64,000 bases of DNA from Meconema thalassinum (taxonomy: Eukaryota > Arthropoda > Insecta > Orthoptera > Tettigoniidae). Where the stretch lies: contig OX336389.2 of NCBI GenBank assembly GCA_946902985.2, positions 979,722,482 to 979,786,481 on the forward strand, written 5' to 3'. Both the position numbers and the translations under genes were made by a program. The notes beneath the pieces are model-generated. The model worked only from the letters and a program-made list of their open reading frames with translations. It was not told the DNA's origin and did not search any database. Below, piece after piece: positions 53,419 to 63,660 of the stretch; positions within the stretch are counted from its first letter, which is position 1, and the number at the start of each line of letters is the position of its first letter.

Positions 53419-55497
53419 CTAATATACTTGGATCCTGCTTAAATGGTAGTCTATGTATTTCCCAGATGCATCTCGTGTCACATGATCAGAAAAATGCTGT
53501 TCACATTCAATCTCTTCTTGCGGCTTGACTGGCTCGTGAAGTTCTTCGATCTCCCAAAATCGTTGTACTTGGTTATGAAGGTGAACATCATTACGAAGGA
53601 AAAACGTTCCTGCTGCATAGTTTCTTTTTCTCGAGGTGGATTCATATGAACCTGACACAATACATCCAAAATCTGTGTTTTGTAGGACTGGAAACTTCCC
53701 TGGTCTCGTCCTGTGTCCCCTCTGTAGAATTCTAAAGAATACATCAGCACCGAAAAGCATGTCTATCTTGGCTGGGGCATAAAACCTCGGATCTGCTAAC
53801 TGAATATCATTAGGGAGCTCCCACTCTTCATAGGGTACCTGCTGACTAGGCATGTCGCTTGTAATTTTGGATAGGACCAGACACTCAACATTGTGGCGTG
53901 TGTTGCTTATGGAAGATTGCACTTCAACGCTCACACTATACTTGGCTTCAGACATGGACTGAGAAATACCTTCGAGGGGTGTAAGATTCTTGGCATTTCT
54001 TAAGCCCAAATTTTGAACCAAACTCTCGGTTACAAAATTGCTTTGACTGCCACTGTCCAATAAGCAACGAGCTAAGTGTAGCCTACCAGCACTATCCTTT
54101 ACCTTTACTACTGCTGTAGAAAGTAGAACTTGAGTTTGTGGTTTGAGTTTCATAGTGCAATAACTGGAGGAGTTACCACGAACTTGAGCATTGTGAGCCT
54201 GGTTGGACTCGGGGTTTGAGCATCTGCTGATAGCTCCTTGCTGAGACTGTTTAGACGAGTTGGCATTGAATTGCTGATTCCCAGAATCAAAATGCAACAG
54301 TGAGTTGTGACGACCGTTGCAAGTTTTGCACGTTGACATCGCAGGACAAGAACTTATAGCGTGTGATTCATGCAAACAGTTGTAGCAAAGCTTATGCTGC
54401 TTAACTAGGTTGTATCTACGATTAACATCATAACCTAAAAATTTATCACATCTGAAGATTGGATGTTGCCCCTTACAGGCTTCACAATTATTGTTAATTG
54501 CAATGTATGAACTACTTGTAAATGGTTGTTTCTCATGCTTGAAACCATGCTTAGAAGTTTTATCTTGATACAATCTGCTGATCTTATCACTGTGACCCTT
54601 AGTAGGTGAAAAATCAATTAATTCAAGGGTTTGAGCCCGCCTTTCAAGATATTCTAACAACTCCGTAAGTGTAGATAGTTCCTTGGATTTGTTGCTCATT
54701 TCCCATTGCTTACGTGTGGCTTCAGGTAACTTGTCAAGTATGATTTGACCTATTATGATTTCATGTAGGGGAATATTCAAATTCAAAGACTCAATAGCCT
54801 TTAAATTGGACTGTAATTGATTCAAAAGTGTGCTTAGACTAGAAGATGATTCCCTTTGGACGATATCTGGAGATAACAGTAATTTGATATGTGCATTTAC
54901 TATTACCTTTGAATTGCGGTATCGCTTGCAGACCGTTTCCCAAGCTAGCTCAAAGTTATCTGCAGTAAGAGGAATGTTTTGAATGAGTTGATGAGCATTG
55001 CCACGCAGTGCCGACATTAAGTAATGGAACCTTTCAACATTACCCAAAGACTGATTCTTCAGAATTAATGAATCAAACAGGTCATGGAAATGCATGAATT
55101 GTGTAACATCACCTGAAAATTCTGGTAACCGTATCTTGGGCAAACTGTACGAACCTGTATTACTACTTGTAGATTCTCTACCGTTGCTAGAGACAGATGA
55201 GGCATGTGTGCAATGGGTATTTAGTAACTGTTGTAGCTTAGCCCTAAGTTCATCATAATCATCTTCGAATTCACACCGGACCTGCTCATGAGGATTTTTG
55301 TCATCCAAATCCTCCAATTTGCTTTGAATTTCATTAAATTCTGGTAATAGAGCTAATAAACGTTCATTCTTCACATTTAATACTTCAGCAGGAGTCTCAT
55401 TATTAAATTCATTAATTTGGGTATGGAGTCTGGTGAGGGATGCTCGGAGAACACCTCTGCGCTTGGTCAGTGACTTTATCTCACGTTCAGTAGACAT
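53419..55497 (-). CDS. gag: BEL Gag and protease region
   Basis: A 692-codon open frame starts at the Met at 55497 (MSTEREIKSLTKRRGVLRAS), a helical N-terminus. It includes the DUF1759-type capsid (RLPEFSGDVTQFMHFHDLFD), two Cys/His clusters (CEACKGQHPIFRC and CYNCLHESHAISSC, then CKTCNGRHNSLLH), and a retropepsin-like site (CLLDSGSQSNFV). The frame ends at a premature stop from the frameshift near 53450. This part is otherwise unbroken and could still give a Gag-like protein. Confidence 0.92.
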   Translation of the reverse strand: MSTEREIKSLTKRRGVLRASLTRLHTQINEFNNETPAEVLNVKNERLLALLPEFNEIQSKLEDLDDKNPHEQVRCEFEDDYDELRAKLQQLLNTHCTHASSVSSNGRESTSSNTGSYSLPKIRLPEFSGDVTQFMHFHDLFDSLILKNQSLGNVERFHYLMSALRGNAHQLIQNIPLTADNFELAWETVCKRYRNSKVIVNAHIKLLLSPDIVQRESSSSLSTLLNQLQSNLKAIESLNLNIPLHEIIIGQIILDKLPEATRKQWEMSNKSKELSTLTELLEYLERRAQTLELIDFSPTKGHSDKISRLYQDKTSKHGFKHEKQPFTSSSYIAINNNCEACKGQHPIFRCDKFLGYDVNRRYNLVKQHKLCYNCLHESHAISSCPAMSTCKTCNGRHNSLLHFDSGNQQFNANSSKQSQQGAISRCSNPESNQAHNAQVRGNSSSYCTMKLKPQTQVLLSTAVVKVKDSAGRLHLARCLLDSGSQSNFVTESLVQNLGLRNAKNLTPLEGISQSMSEAKYSVSVEVQSSISNTRHNVECLVLSKITSDMPSQQVPYEEWELPNDIQLADPRFYAPAKIDMLFGADVFFRILQRGHRTRPGKFPVLQNTDFGCIVSGSYESTSRKRNYAAGTFFLRNDVHLHNQVQRFWEIEELHEPVKPQEEIECEQHFSDHVTRDASGKYIDYHLSRIQVY

Positions 55498-55638
55498 GCT
55501 TAAAATGGTTCATGCACTGGAAGGATTGCTGGGTATGAGAAGGAATTGCTATGAAATGCCTTTGTTAACTTATCTGGTGTAGAGGTTCTTTCAGTCTGCG
55601 TCGTCACCCAACGGTTGGATATCGAAGTCAGGACGTAT

Positions 55639-55802
55639 GAATGGAACTGCGTCTGTCAGGAATCGAAGGCTGCACTGCTGAATGAAACTGTGTCCGTCAG
55701 GAATCGAAGGCTGCGCTGCTGAATGGAACTGTGTCCGTCAGGAATCGAAGGCTGCACTACTGAATGGAACTGTGTCCGTCAGGAATCGAAGGCTGCACTG
55801 CT
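55639..55802 (-). repeat. four 41-bp tandem repeats in the BEL leader
   Basis: Units start at 55639, 55680, 55721 and 55762 and share GGAACTGTGTCCGTCAGGAA followed by TCGAAGGCTGCACTGCT. They lie in the untranslated leader upstream of gag in the sense orientation, where packaging or translation signals are usual. Whether the array is a family feature or unique to this copy cannot be told. Confidence 0.9.
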
Positions 55803-56315
55803 GATTGGAAGTCGCGAGAACTTACGCATGGCCTCAAACATGCGTCCATTGATGCTTTCAACTGCACACCGAAACGTTCACAATACTGGATATGCTTTTA
55901 CGAATATACAATATTCATCATGATTGTGTAATTCTGCAAGTCCCGCTGCATGAATTAACTTATTCAAATATTAAACTTGTATTACAACAGCTGCGTTGTA
56001 AACATGAATCAAGCAGACTGGCGAGCGCTGCGATCAAGCACATGTATGTACCGAAGCTGAACGACACTAGCCGAGGCGACACGAAGGCATAGCACATGGG
56101 TTCGGTGTTGGCATTATTTGGCAGCCATTGTGCTCAATTTTCAAATAAGTTAGATCGAACAGACAAACATTGATAAATACATTACAATTGAGCCTGCATT
56201 GTTCACAATAATGTACTAGTATTGTCTCTACATACGTATTTCGCACTGGTTCACTTAAATACAGCAGTTTTAGCGTTTGTCGGGACCACATGGCTTCAGT
56301 TGATATAGCGGGAAT

Positions 56316-56333
56316 CCTGCCCGTGTAGGACCA
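56316..56333 (-). other. candidate primer binding site of BEL/Pao
   Basis: On the minus strand TGGTCCTACACGGGCAGG begins seven bases inside the 5' LTR. It ends in the TGG expected opposite CCA. I could not assign the tRNA. Confidence 0.4.
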
Positions 56334-56340
56334 AAACATA

Positions 56341-56620
56341 TGTCTGTTTGCGACATACGTGCCCCAGATGAAACATCAGGGGATAAATGAAAATGTCGAA
56401 TTAACTCTAGTGGACTGTATTTACAAAAATGTACATGATACAAAAGACACAACACTTGAAATGCGAAGGAGATGTTGCTCCGAAACACAAACACATTCAG
56501 CCATGATGGCTACTTCACTATCTGTCTCTAGGTCACTGCTGCCAACCTAAACATAAATAAATGTATCTGTTACCAACTGTGGAAATAAAACAATTATATA
56601 ATTCTCCCTGAGAGCAAACA
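56341..56620 (-). repeat. 5' LTR of BEL/Pao
   Basis: 280 bp, followed on the right by CTAAC and then by Ran pseudogene sequence. Confidence 0.93.
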
Positions 56621-56625
56621 CTAAC

Positions 56626-56905
56626 CATAAGAAGGGCTTCTCAAATTTGTAATTACTTCTGGCAAAGAGCAAAGGGTATATTTTCACAAACTCTTACAAC
56701 ATGTAAATTCATTTGGATCCTCAAGAGTTCCATCATTTTGTCTCACAATTTGGTTATTTCAAGATCGGTGCCAGTTAGGGACATTCTTGTATGTCACATG
56801 TGAAGTGACATCAAACATTATAATTGTGCAATGACCCTGGATGTAATAGCCATCTCTCAGCCCACCACACTTTTCGTGTCCTGCAGTATCCCAAACTTTA
56901 AATTT
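56626..56905 (-). pseudogene. Ran: Ran GTPase pseudogene, middle part
   Basis: The minus strand reads [20 protein letters not shown], then [20 protein letters not shown] and NVPNWHR, matching the switch II region of Ran (DTAGQEK with Gln changed to His). After an insert of about 57 bp, VRVCENIPFALC follows, then a deletion that removes the NKVD motif, then ARSNYKFEKPFLW up to the BEL duplication. The N-terminal P-loop is not found. No introns, a frame-breaking insert and a deletion make this a dead, probably processed copy. Confidence 0.9.
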
Positions 56906-57099
56906 GGACACCATGAGCCCGCCGATGAGCCAGCTTGGTGTCCTAGGCGAAACTCCACACAAGACACGGCACAAACCTAGAAGAATTGCTGAGTTTTAAA
57001 TTAAACCTTGTGACATACGTCTACAGCCTGTAGTGATACATCACCTAATTGGTCAGAAGAAACTCTTTGCCTTGAATTGTGATTGGCCACCTAATATAC
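56906..57099. other. unassigned sequence between Ran pseudogene and SINE
   Basis: No feature is recognised. The reading frame upstream of KFKVWDTAG does not resemble the Ran N-terminus. Confidence 0.35.
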
Positions 57100-57405
57100 C
57101 CGTTCCGTGTGTATTTTACTGTTCCTTTCCGCTGCTGTTACGTGACAAACAACACGTGACCGTTGCAGTCGAAGCAGTGTGAGGAGCTGTATTAGAGACA
57201 GAGATAGAGAAGGTGTAGGTACCCCAGAACTTGAAATAAAGTGGTATCTCAGCGTTTTCCTGGAGGGAGTGAGGAATGACACACTCAGGATAGCCGCTGT
57301 CAACGCCGGGATCCGAACCTCCAATCTCCGGAATTGATGCAGCTCCCCATTACGGTCGTGATGAGCATTAAAAAAACGCGCACCGCTAGGCCGCGGGGTC
57401 GTCAC
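57100..57405 (-). mobile_element. tRNA-derived SINE, second family
   Basis: On the minus strand the head at the right has an A box (CGGCCTAGCGGT, 57382-57393) and a B box (GGTTCGGATCCCGG, 57306-57319), 60-70 bp apart. The body runs left through GATACCACTTTATTTC to about 57105. It differs in sequence from the 30.9-kb family. Ends were estimated without a visible duplication. Confidence 0.65.
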
Positions 57406-58000
57406 TGAAGAAAACAAAGGAAAGTTCTATGACCAGAGAAATGCATTAGAGCATATTGGTGGACAGAAATCGGCAATAAAGGAGTAAATAATTACACGAA
57501 CTCGATGTTCAGTGAAGAATAAAGTAAGCCCTACTTACTAATGTTGGAATCTATAGCAAGAAATTACTATTAGCTTATTCTTTGTCGAGAAGAAGCCAGT
57601 GGAAACAGTAATAAACCTAAAACAGTTCTGAACAGAGTCGATTTTCCCTACTCCTGGACGAAATTTAAGTAGCTACGGCCACCTCAAATAATTGGGATAC
57701 GCTGAAGAGAGTTATAACCAGTCAAGGATGTTATGCGGATTGACATGCAAGTCCATGGGGCTAGGCTATCTCCGAACTAGGAAGATGAATGTGTTTGAAC
57801 CAAACCATTGGTTGCTTTTGAAACGGTTGAAGTGGTTTCCTTTTATCAACTCCAGTAAATGACTGGTCGATACTTGTTAATAGGCCACAACTATTTCCTT
57901 CAAACCCCTTAACCTCTTTGATTCATCTCCATTTCATTTCTCATTCATTCATCACAACAGGTTGGTGTCAGGTAAAACACCCTGCCATAAAATTCACTCT
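57406..58000. other. unassigned A-rich sequence
   Basis: No gene or repeat is recognised with confidence. Confidence 0.35.
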
Positions 58001-58261
58001 AACATAGAAACTCATCTTGTCTCATCCCCAAGCTAGATGAAAAAGGAAGAATACGGGATAGAATTTAACTTGCTAATTTATATCTCCAGGATAGGGAATA
58101 GAGGCATAGGTACACGGAAATGATTGGTAGGAAATTCTAAAGAGTAGATGGAAAAGAATCTCAGGGCATAGGATATGAATGGTCATGATAGAGGGATACA
58201 GCACTAGAAGTAGCAGAACAAATAATAATAGAGTCCAAGAGGAAATAATGGAAAGCTGGAA

Positions 58262-58446
58262 GCTTGTAGTTTAACGTGACTGTTAATCTCGCGATCATGA
58301 GCCACGAGACCAGCGTTTTACGTGAAATCCGAACCACAGGACATATCATTTCACTTATAAAATCTCACATGCATTGACCGGGAATCGAACTCCGTCCGCC
58401 TTGGTGTGAGGCCAACAGCTTGACCGCTGCGTCACCACGCCCCCAG
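58262..58446 (-). mobile_element. tRNA-derived SINE, third family
   Basis: On the minus strand an A-box-like TGGTGACGCAGCGGT (58423-58437) and a B box AGTTCGATTCCCGG (58378-58391) mark the head. The body continues left past ATAAAATCTCACATGC. It lies between two pieces of a LINE-like sequence and may interrupt it. Confidence 0.6.
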
Positions 58447-58479
58447 GAGGTATTTGCAGATAAATCAGAAACATTTGGT

Positions 58480-59250
58480 CAGTGGGCAGGAAAACTTTAG
58501 AAAAGGGAGGGAAAAAGAGAAATGAGTAATATTTAGGATAATTCTGGGAAACTCGTAAATGCAGAGGAAGCAATGGGAATATGGCAAGGGTACTTTGAAA
58601 ACTTGCCAAATGTAATTGGATACATTTCTGGCAATTTGGCAGATTTTGAGATTATGCACGAGAATGGAGAGAGAAACAAAATCACAGTTGAGGACGTAGA
58701 GAAGATTGGTAAATGAACTACAATGTCGCAAAGTGGTAGGGGTAGATGAAATTCGACCAGAAATGGTAAAGTATAGTGCGAAGGCCGAGATGAAATGGCT
58801 GCATAGAATAATTAATAGGCATGGGATTTGGCTGGACAAAAGCAAGAATCACCCCAATTTATAAGCAAGGTAACAGGAAATATCGAAACAATTCTAGAGA
58901 TATTTCTTTAATCAGTATGCCAGGCAAAGTTTACTTGGGCATTGTAAAAAGGTGAGTTCAATCATCAGCCGAAAGCAAGATGGATAATGAGCAGATGGAT
59001 GTCAGCATCAAGTTTTCAGTATGTGCCAAGTTAGTGAGAATGATAAGAGTGGAATGGACAGGGTTGCATTTGTGTTTTTTAGATAAACAGAAGAGTACTA
59101 AGGGAAAATATGCAGTGTCCAGAGGAAATATGGTATCAAGGAAAAAGGCTGCTACAAGCTATTGAAAGTATTTATGTTGGTAATTAGACTGCAGTGAGAG
59201 ATCTTGGTCTAAATTTGTAACAGGAGTGAGGCAAGCAGTGGTGGCCGACC
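58480..59250 (+). pseudogene. decayed RTE-like LINE, RT N-terminal half
   Basis: Plus-strand translation in shifting frames gives NAEEAMGIWQGYFENLPNV, NKITVEDVEKI, KVVGVDEIRPEMVKYSAKAE, a PIYKxGNRK-like block, RDISLISMPGKVY and finally FVTGVRQ near 59205-59240. These are consecutive RT blocks of the same LINE class as the minus-strand fragment at 39 kb. Many stops and frame changes make it clearly dead. Confidence 0.75.
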
Positions 59251-59732
59251 TATCAGGACTCTCGGACGGAACCCTTCCTAGAGAATTTAGGGAAAATATT
59301 GGTTTTCTTCCATATCATATGTCAAAAATGTAATAGTAATGTTGAGAGAATTGCTTTATATTGTAGAAGTCTCAAAAATCTCAGTAGGAAAGGTTACGTT
59401 CGGTACTAACAAACTACGGTAAATGTTTCCGGTGTGCAGTTCACAGGTCAATTTTTTCGGGTGCATGTATAGTTGGGACTCTCAATTTTCCGTCCAAATA
59501 TAACGTGAAGGTGCGAGGGTCAGGCACAAGGGGATCACTCTGACGGGTGGCAGTGTGTGAGGTGAGGGGTGCGGGACGGACTGTTTCAGACCGGCAGAGT
59601 CCAAGCTTGCGCATGCGCGATCAAGCTCCCCATGCTCCCATGAACTAAGAATGCACTCGTCTGTTATCTGAAGACAAAATATTCATGCATTTGTCTGTTA
59701 TTTGAAGACGTAAAATTAAAATTATTTTAATA

Positions 59733-60460
59733 CAGAGTCATCGAAAAAGGTTGCATCAATTTAAAAAATCATATCTCCCGTTGTAAGTGAGTTAAATTAA
59801 TAAGTCGACCTGAAAAGTAATTAGGAACTCATCGAGTTTTAGTTTTAGATGTTACTGAACTCCGCCCGTGACCTTCAGCCGATGCGCAGAATGAGTGCAA
59901 CAGGAAGCTGCCACGCCAGTGTTTCAGTAGAGAGTGTGATTGCAACGGTGACAATTCAGTAGAAAGCAGAGTGTGTATTGTGATTAGTGGAGTTTAAATC
60001 TGTTATAACTGTTCAGCGCACTTTCCGACGTGTTTATGGTAGGGAGCTCCCTCATGCTATGTTCGAAACGCTCTGAACGCAAGATTCCCTGATCGTTGGA
60101 TTGGTAGGACCGGTCCTATTCAATGGCATCCTGGAAGCCCTGACTTGACTCCCCTAGACATGTTTATGGGGATACCTAAAAATATTGTATTCAGTGAACC
60201 GGTCATACACCTGAAACATTTAAGACAACGCATCACCGCTGCTGTCGCTACAATCACGCCTGAGGTGATCCAGCGCACTTGGGCCGAAATCGACTATCGA
60301 CTGGATGTTTGCAAAGCCACCAAGCACATAGAAACATTATTATAAGGTACAAAAACACTTTTTGAGTTGTTGAATTTAAGAAAAGAATACTCGTTTTAAT
60401 ATCTCAAATAGTTCCTGAGCTATGATTTTTTGAACTTGCTGCAACCTTTTTCGATGACTG
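59733..60460 (+). mobile_element. internally deleted mariner-like element
   Basis: It is bounded by TA (59731-59732 and 60461-60462). The inverted repeats start CAGAGTCATCGAAAAAGG and CAGTCATCGAAAAAGG and extend about 45 bp with few mismatches. At 728 bp it is about half the length of a full mariner. It encodes joined ends of a transposase with the middle missing. Confidence 0.88.
59985..60345 (+). pseudogene. mariner transposase remnant, N- and C-terminal pieces
   Basis: An HTH-like start (SVITVQRTFRRVYGRELPHA) is followed almost directly by DRWIGRTGPIQWHPGSPDLT and TPLDMFMGIPKNIVFSEPV, then RQRITAAVATITPEVIQRTW. The last Asp of the DDE/D triad (usually in PDLTPLD) is present, while the first two lie in the deleted core. 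The C-terminal part from 60145 is an open frame of 66 codons. Confidence 0.8.
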
Positions 60461-60462
60461 TA

Positions 60463-60700
60463 TAATGCAACATTTTAAACGAGGACTATTTCGTTGTTAC
60501 AACGGTGAAGTAACACGGGTTTTAGAATTGCATCCCGCGTAACTGCGTGTTAGTAGCAGTGAGTTGGTTCATTTTCCCACTCAAGACTTCAGTGTTTTGG
60601 TGGTAGTTATACTGTATTATTATTGTGAACAAATTCACTGCATGAAGGATCGATCAAAGGATTTTACAAAAACAAATCCGTTAAGGTAGCCCCATTTAGT
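60463..60700. other. unassigned sequence left of the solo LTR
   Basis: No feature is recognised. Confidence 0.35.
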
Positions 60701-60705
60701 ATTAT

Positions 60706-62620
60706 TGTTACGTGCAATGCCCGTACCAACGTTTTTAAATATGTATCTCCCCTATATTCATGTGTCCCCGACTTAAAAGCACCGCCTGATGGCTTGGTTC
60801 CGCTTGTGAACACGAGATGGTAGTATCTATCGGACTTCGGCGCTTCTAGCCGTGGTTCCTTCTTCTGCCGCTAGAGTGTGTTTGTGGTGCCTTCTGGTAT
60901 CATCCTAATCGAGACATATTTGAAGGATATTGTATTCTACGTCATTGAACAAAAGACTGTATATACTTCATCCCGCCAAAATAATTACATAATATGCACA
61001 TTGTTGCTTGATGTGTCATGCTGTGATTGGACAATTACATTAACATGAATGCAGTGCGGTATTTGACTTGGGATTCTCCGCCATGTTGTCATCTGATAGT
61101 CTGTCGTAAAGAAAGCAAGAAGCCAGCTGGTGTGAAAGAGTATCTTTCCGTGTGCTGGGGGCTTCACCCCTAGCCTCTACGAAATATTATATATTAGAAG
61201 GAAACTAAGGAAATCCCTGTGCTCCTAGGCTATTATTTCTTAATTTGCCGTGAAGATGACGTGTGGTCTGTTTATTTACTGTCTACAAGAAGGAAAGCCT
61301 CGTGGGTGACCGAAGCGGCTTGGGTGTGCTTCCGCAGCAATGTTCAGGCAGTTCATATCTTTTATATTATTTAAAATGTGTTAATTATTTTATTTTTATT
61401 GTGTCTCCACAGAGAAGTTTTAAGGTACGTTATTATTTTAATATATTGTTTTGGGAGCTCCGATATTGGCCTTATATTAATATTTTAATTCTGTATTTTC
61501 TTTCACCTGGTAGGCCTAATTTTTCTGTTTTGCTAATGTTACCAGTTATGTAAATTTTATTCTTTTCCTTCGTACCTTTCTGGAGACACATTTCTAGTTT
61601 ATTTCACGTTGTAAATTTTTATTTAGTTAGTTTTTGGTAGTCTTTGGGATAGCCCTATTATTTATTTATTTATTTTACGATCCGTTGCAGTCTAAAAAGA
61701 CTCATGTCAATAGTGTTGAGGCGTAATTCTTTCCTCCCTTTTGTTCTCTCTGGTGATTTTAAATTAATTTTATGCTAATTGTTTGCCGTAATTCGATCGG
61801 ACATGCGGTCATCTATTTGGTGGCCATGTTTGTGTTTTTTTTTTTTTTTTTTTTTTTGCCCGGGTGCATTCTGGTCTTAGGAGGGCATTCTCTAGGCGTC
61901 GAGCGGGACGATCAAACGTGTTGTGGTGTTAGCTTAATATGTTTTTTGTTAACCTTGTTAGTTTAACTTTGTGTTTTTGGTGAATGTTCCTGTGTTTTTC
62001 TCCGTCACGAATGTTGTGGATTTCTTAATTGATCTTATTTTATTTTATTAATTTAATTTTAAATTTTTCGTTTTGCATCGTGGCCTTGATCTCTGCATGT
62101 CGGGTCGGTATTGCGTACTAGTAAATTATCAAGCCCTTTATCATTTGGTAATTCCTGTATTCTCTTAGTTTTTTTCTTTTGGGCATTATTATTTAAATTT
62201 TAAATTAAATGTTTTCATTTAGCTCAGCAAGCATGTTAAACCGTCTCTTGCCTACTTATGTAAATAACTTATTGTGGCCTTAAGCCATATACATCACCAG
62301 AGAGAGTTTGTCTTGGCCATAGAGTTTCTCTTTTTTAATGATTTTGTTAAATTCTTATTTTTCTTTGTCCCTTTTAGTAATTAAATTTTCTTTTAAATTT
62401 TAAGCAACTGTTGTGGCATTATTTCGTCTGCAGCAATTCTATTAGTTATCGGGGGTGTCTGTAGGCGAGCCTGTGCCTTCCCCTCTTCTCCACCTTCCTT
62501 CCACCGTTAGATGTTCTTCTGTTGGGGCGTGTCATCTGGCGGGTGATTTTGCAGTGGAAGCGATGCGGACCTCTGAATAAAAGGTAAGTTGGCCCATCCA
62601 CCCTGGCCATCCCCGTCTCA
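60706..62620 (+). repeat. solo LTR of the LARD-like family
   Basis: It starts TGTTACGTGCAATGCCCG and ends CCCCGTCTCA, matching the reverse complement of 33302-35242 throughout, with many substitutions. It is flanked by ATTAT on both sides (60701-60705 and 62621-62625), so it is a complete single LTR left after recombination between the two LTRs of one insertion. It is older than the copy at 26.6-35.2 kb. A long T-run lies near 61838-61858. Confidence 0.9.

Positions 62621-62673
<53 letters not shown>
62621..62673 (+). repeat. (ATT)n microsatellite at the solo LTR
   Basis: About 17 ATT units directly follow the solo LTR, and its target duplication lies in them. Confidence 0.92.
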
Positions 62674-62739
62674 CGACCTGGATTGATTAATTTCTTACTT
62701 CTTAGCTATTGTACTGTTGAGAGCCAAGGATTCTACCAA

Positions 62740-62878
62740 AAAACTCCGTTGCAGTCATTTCATTTAATTGCGTGTTTCGCCAGATTGAAATTTATTCGCA
62801 GAGCTGGAAAATCGAACCCGGGTCTTCTGGTGGTAGCCAATAGTGCTATCCACTATACCACGCGTCGTACAGAACTCT
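62740..62878 (-). mobile_element. tRNA-derived SINE head, fourth family
   Basis: On the minus strand TGGTATAGTGGATAGC (62845-62860) is an A box and GGGTTCGATTTTCC (about 62806-62819) a B box, with tRNA-like spacing. The left part (AATTTCAATCTGGCG) is presumably the SINE body. Boundaries are approximate. Confidence 0.6.
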
Positions 62879-63606
62879 GCCGATGATTTATATAACGTAC
62901 AATAACAAGTTATTTAAACAGGAGATCATTTCCCGGGCTAGAAATTAATAAGTGTGTAGCCGGGCTAGTAACCATGGGTGACCCGGGAAGTAGAATTATT
63001 GTCCCTATTTAATTCTGTCTGCCGATTCGAACACTATTTAATAATGATTTAATGATTAATTGATTGATTGTTGTTTTCTTTCCATACAATTTATGAGGCG
63101 GCATCATTATTAAAACAAAATCATACTCCATACGGGATTTGACTGAGAACGCGTACTGTAATCTATGAATTTAGATACATGAAATAATTAAGTAATTTGG
63201 CTCATTAAATACCCTATGTTAATATGTTCAGAAGCGCGGCTATTTCCTTTATTCCCATTGGTCACTTTTGTGACAGTATACGTTCGCGTATATATGTTCT
63301 TCGCGACAGCCCTGTTTTACTGTTCGCTTTTTCCTTTGTCCCGAGAACTTCAAAGCAAGTTAACATGTTAATACCTTATTGTATTTTAATTGATTTATTT
63401 ATAAGCTTCAGTGTTCTAAGTTCTCACCTTGAGTATTACAGTCGCTCGTTCTCTCAAGCCATCTTTACTCTCGACACGTAGGGCAGCTACTGGCTTGCTA
63501 CACGACTTGTGGCATGTCAGTATCAACTGACGTCACCGTGACCTTCCTTCGGCCAATGGCAGGACTTTGTCTGTTCGGCCGATCTCCAGGTTCGAGATTG
63601 TTCTTC
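62879..63606. other. unassigned sequence
   Basis: No gene is recognised. Short frames lack any domain signature. Confidence 0.35.
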
Positions 63607-63660
63607 GGTCACTTCGGATCACTTCGCACTTCGGATCACTTCGCACTTCGGATCACTTCA
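63607..63660 (+). repeat. short tandem repeat, 17-bp unit
   Basis: The unit CACTTCGGATCACTTCG is repeated about three times (63607-63660). Confidence 0.75.

Larger units (their letters stand above)
49857..56620 (-). mobile_element. BEL/Pao LTR retrotransposon, decayed
   Basis: LTRs of 280 bp (49857-50136 and 56341-56620) differ at about six positions by eye, and a perfect CTAAC duplication flanks them (49852-49856 and 56621-56625). On the minus strand the order is leader with 41-bp repeats, gag, protease, RT, RNase H, integrase and a C-terminal DUF5641-like domain, which is BEL/Pao type. Several stops and frameshifts disable it. It interrupts a Ran pseudogene. Confidence 0.96.

Noticed and set aside
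56759..56974. A 71-codon frame as a short Ran-like gene
   Set aside because: Only the switch II part is Ran; the upstream codons are not, and the rest is rearranged and split by BEL.
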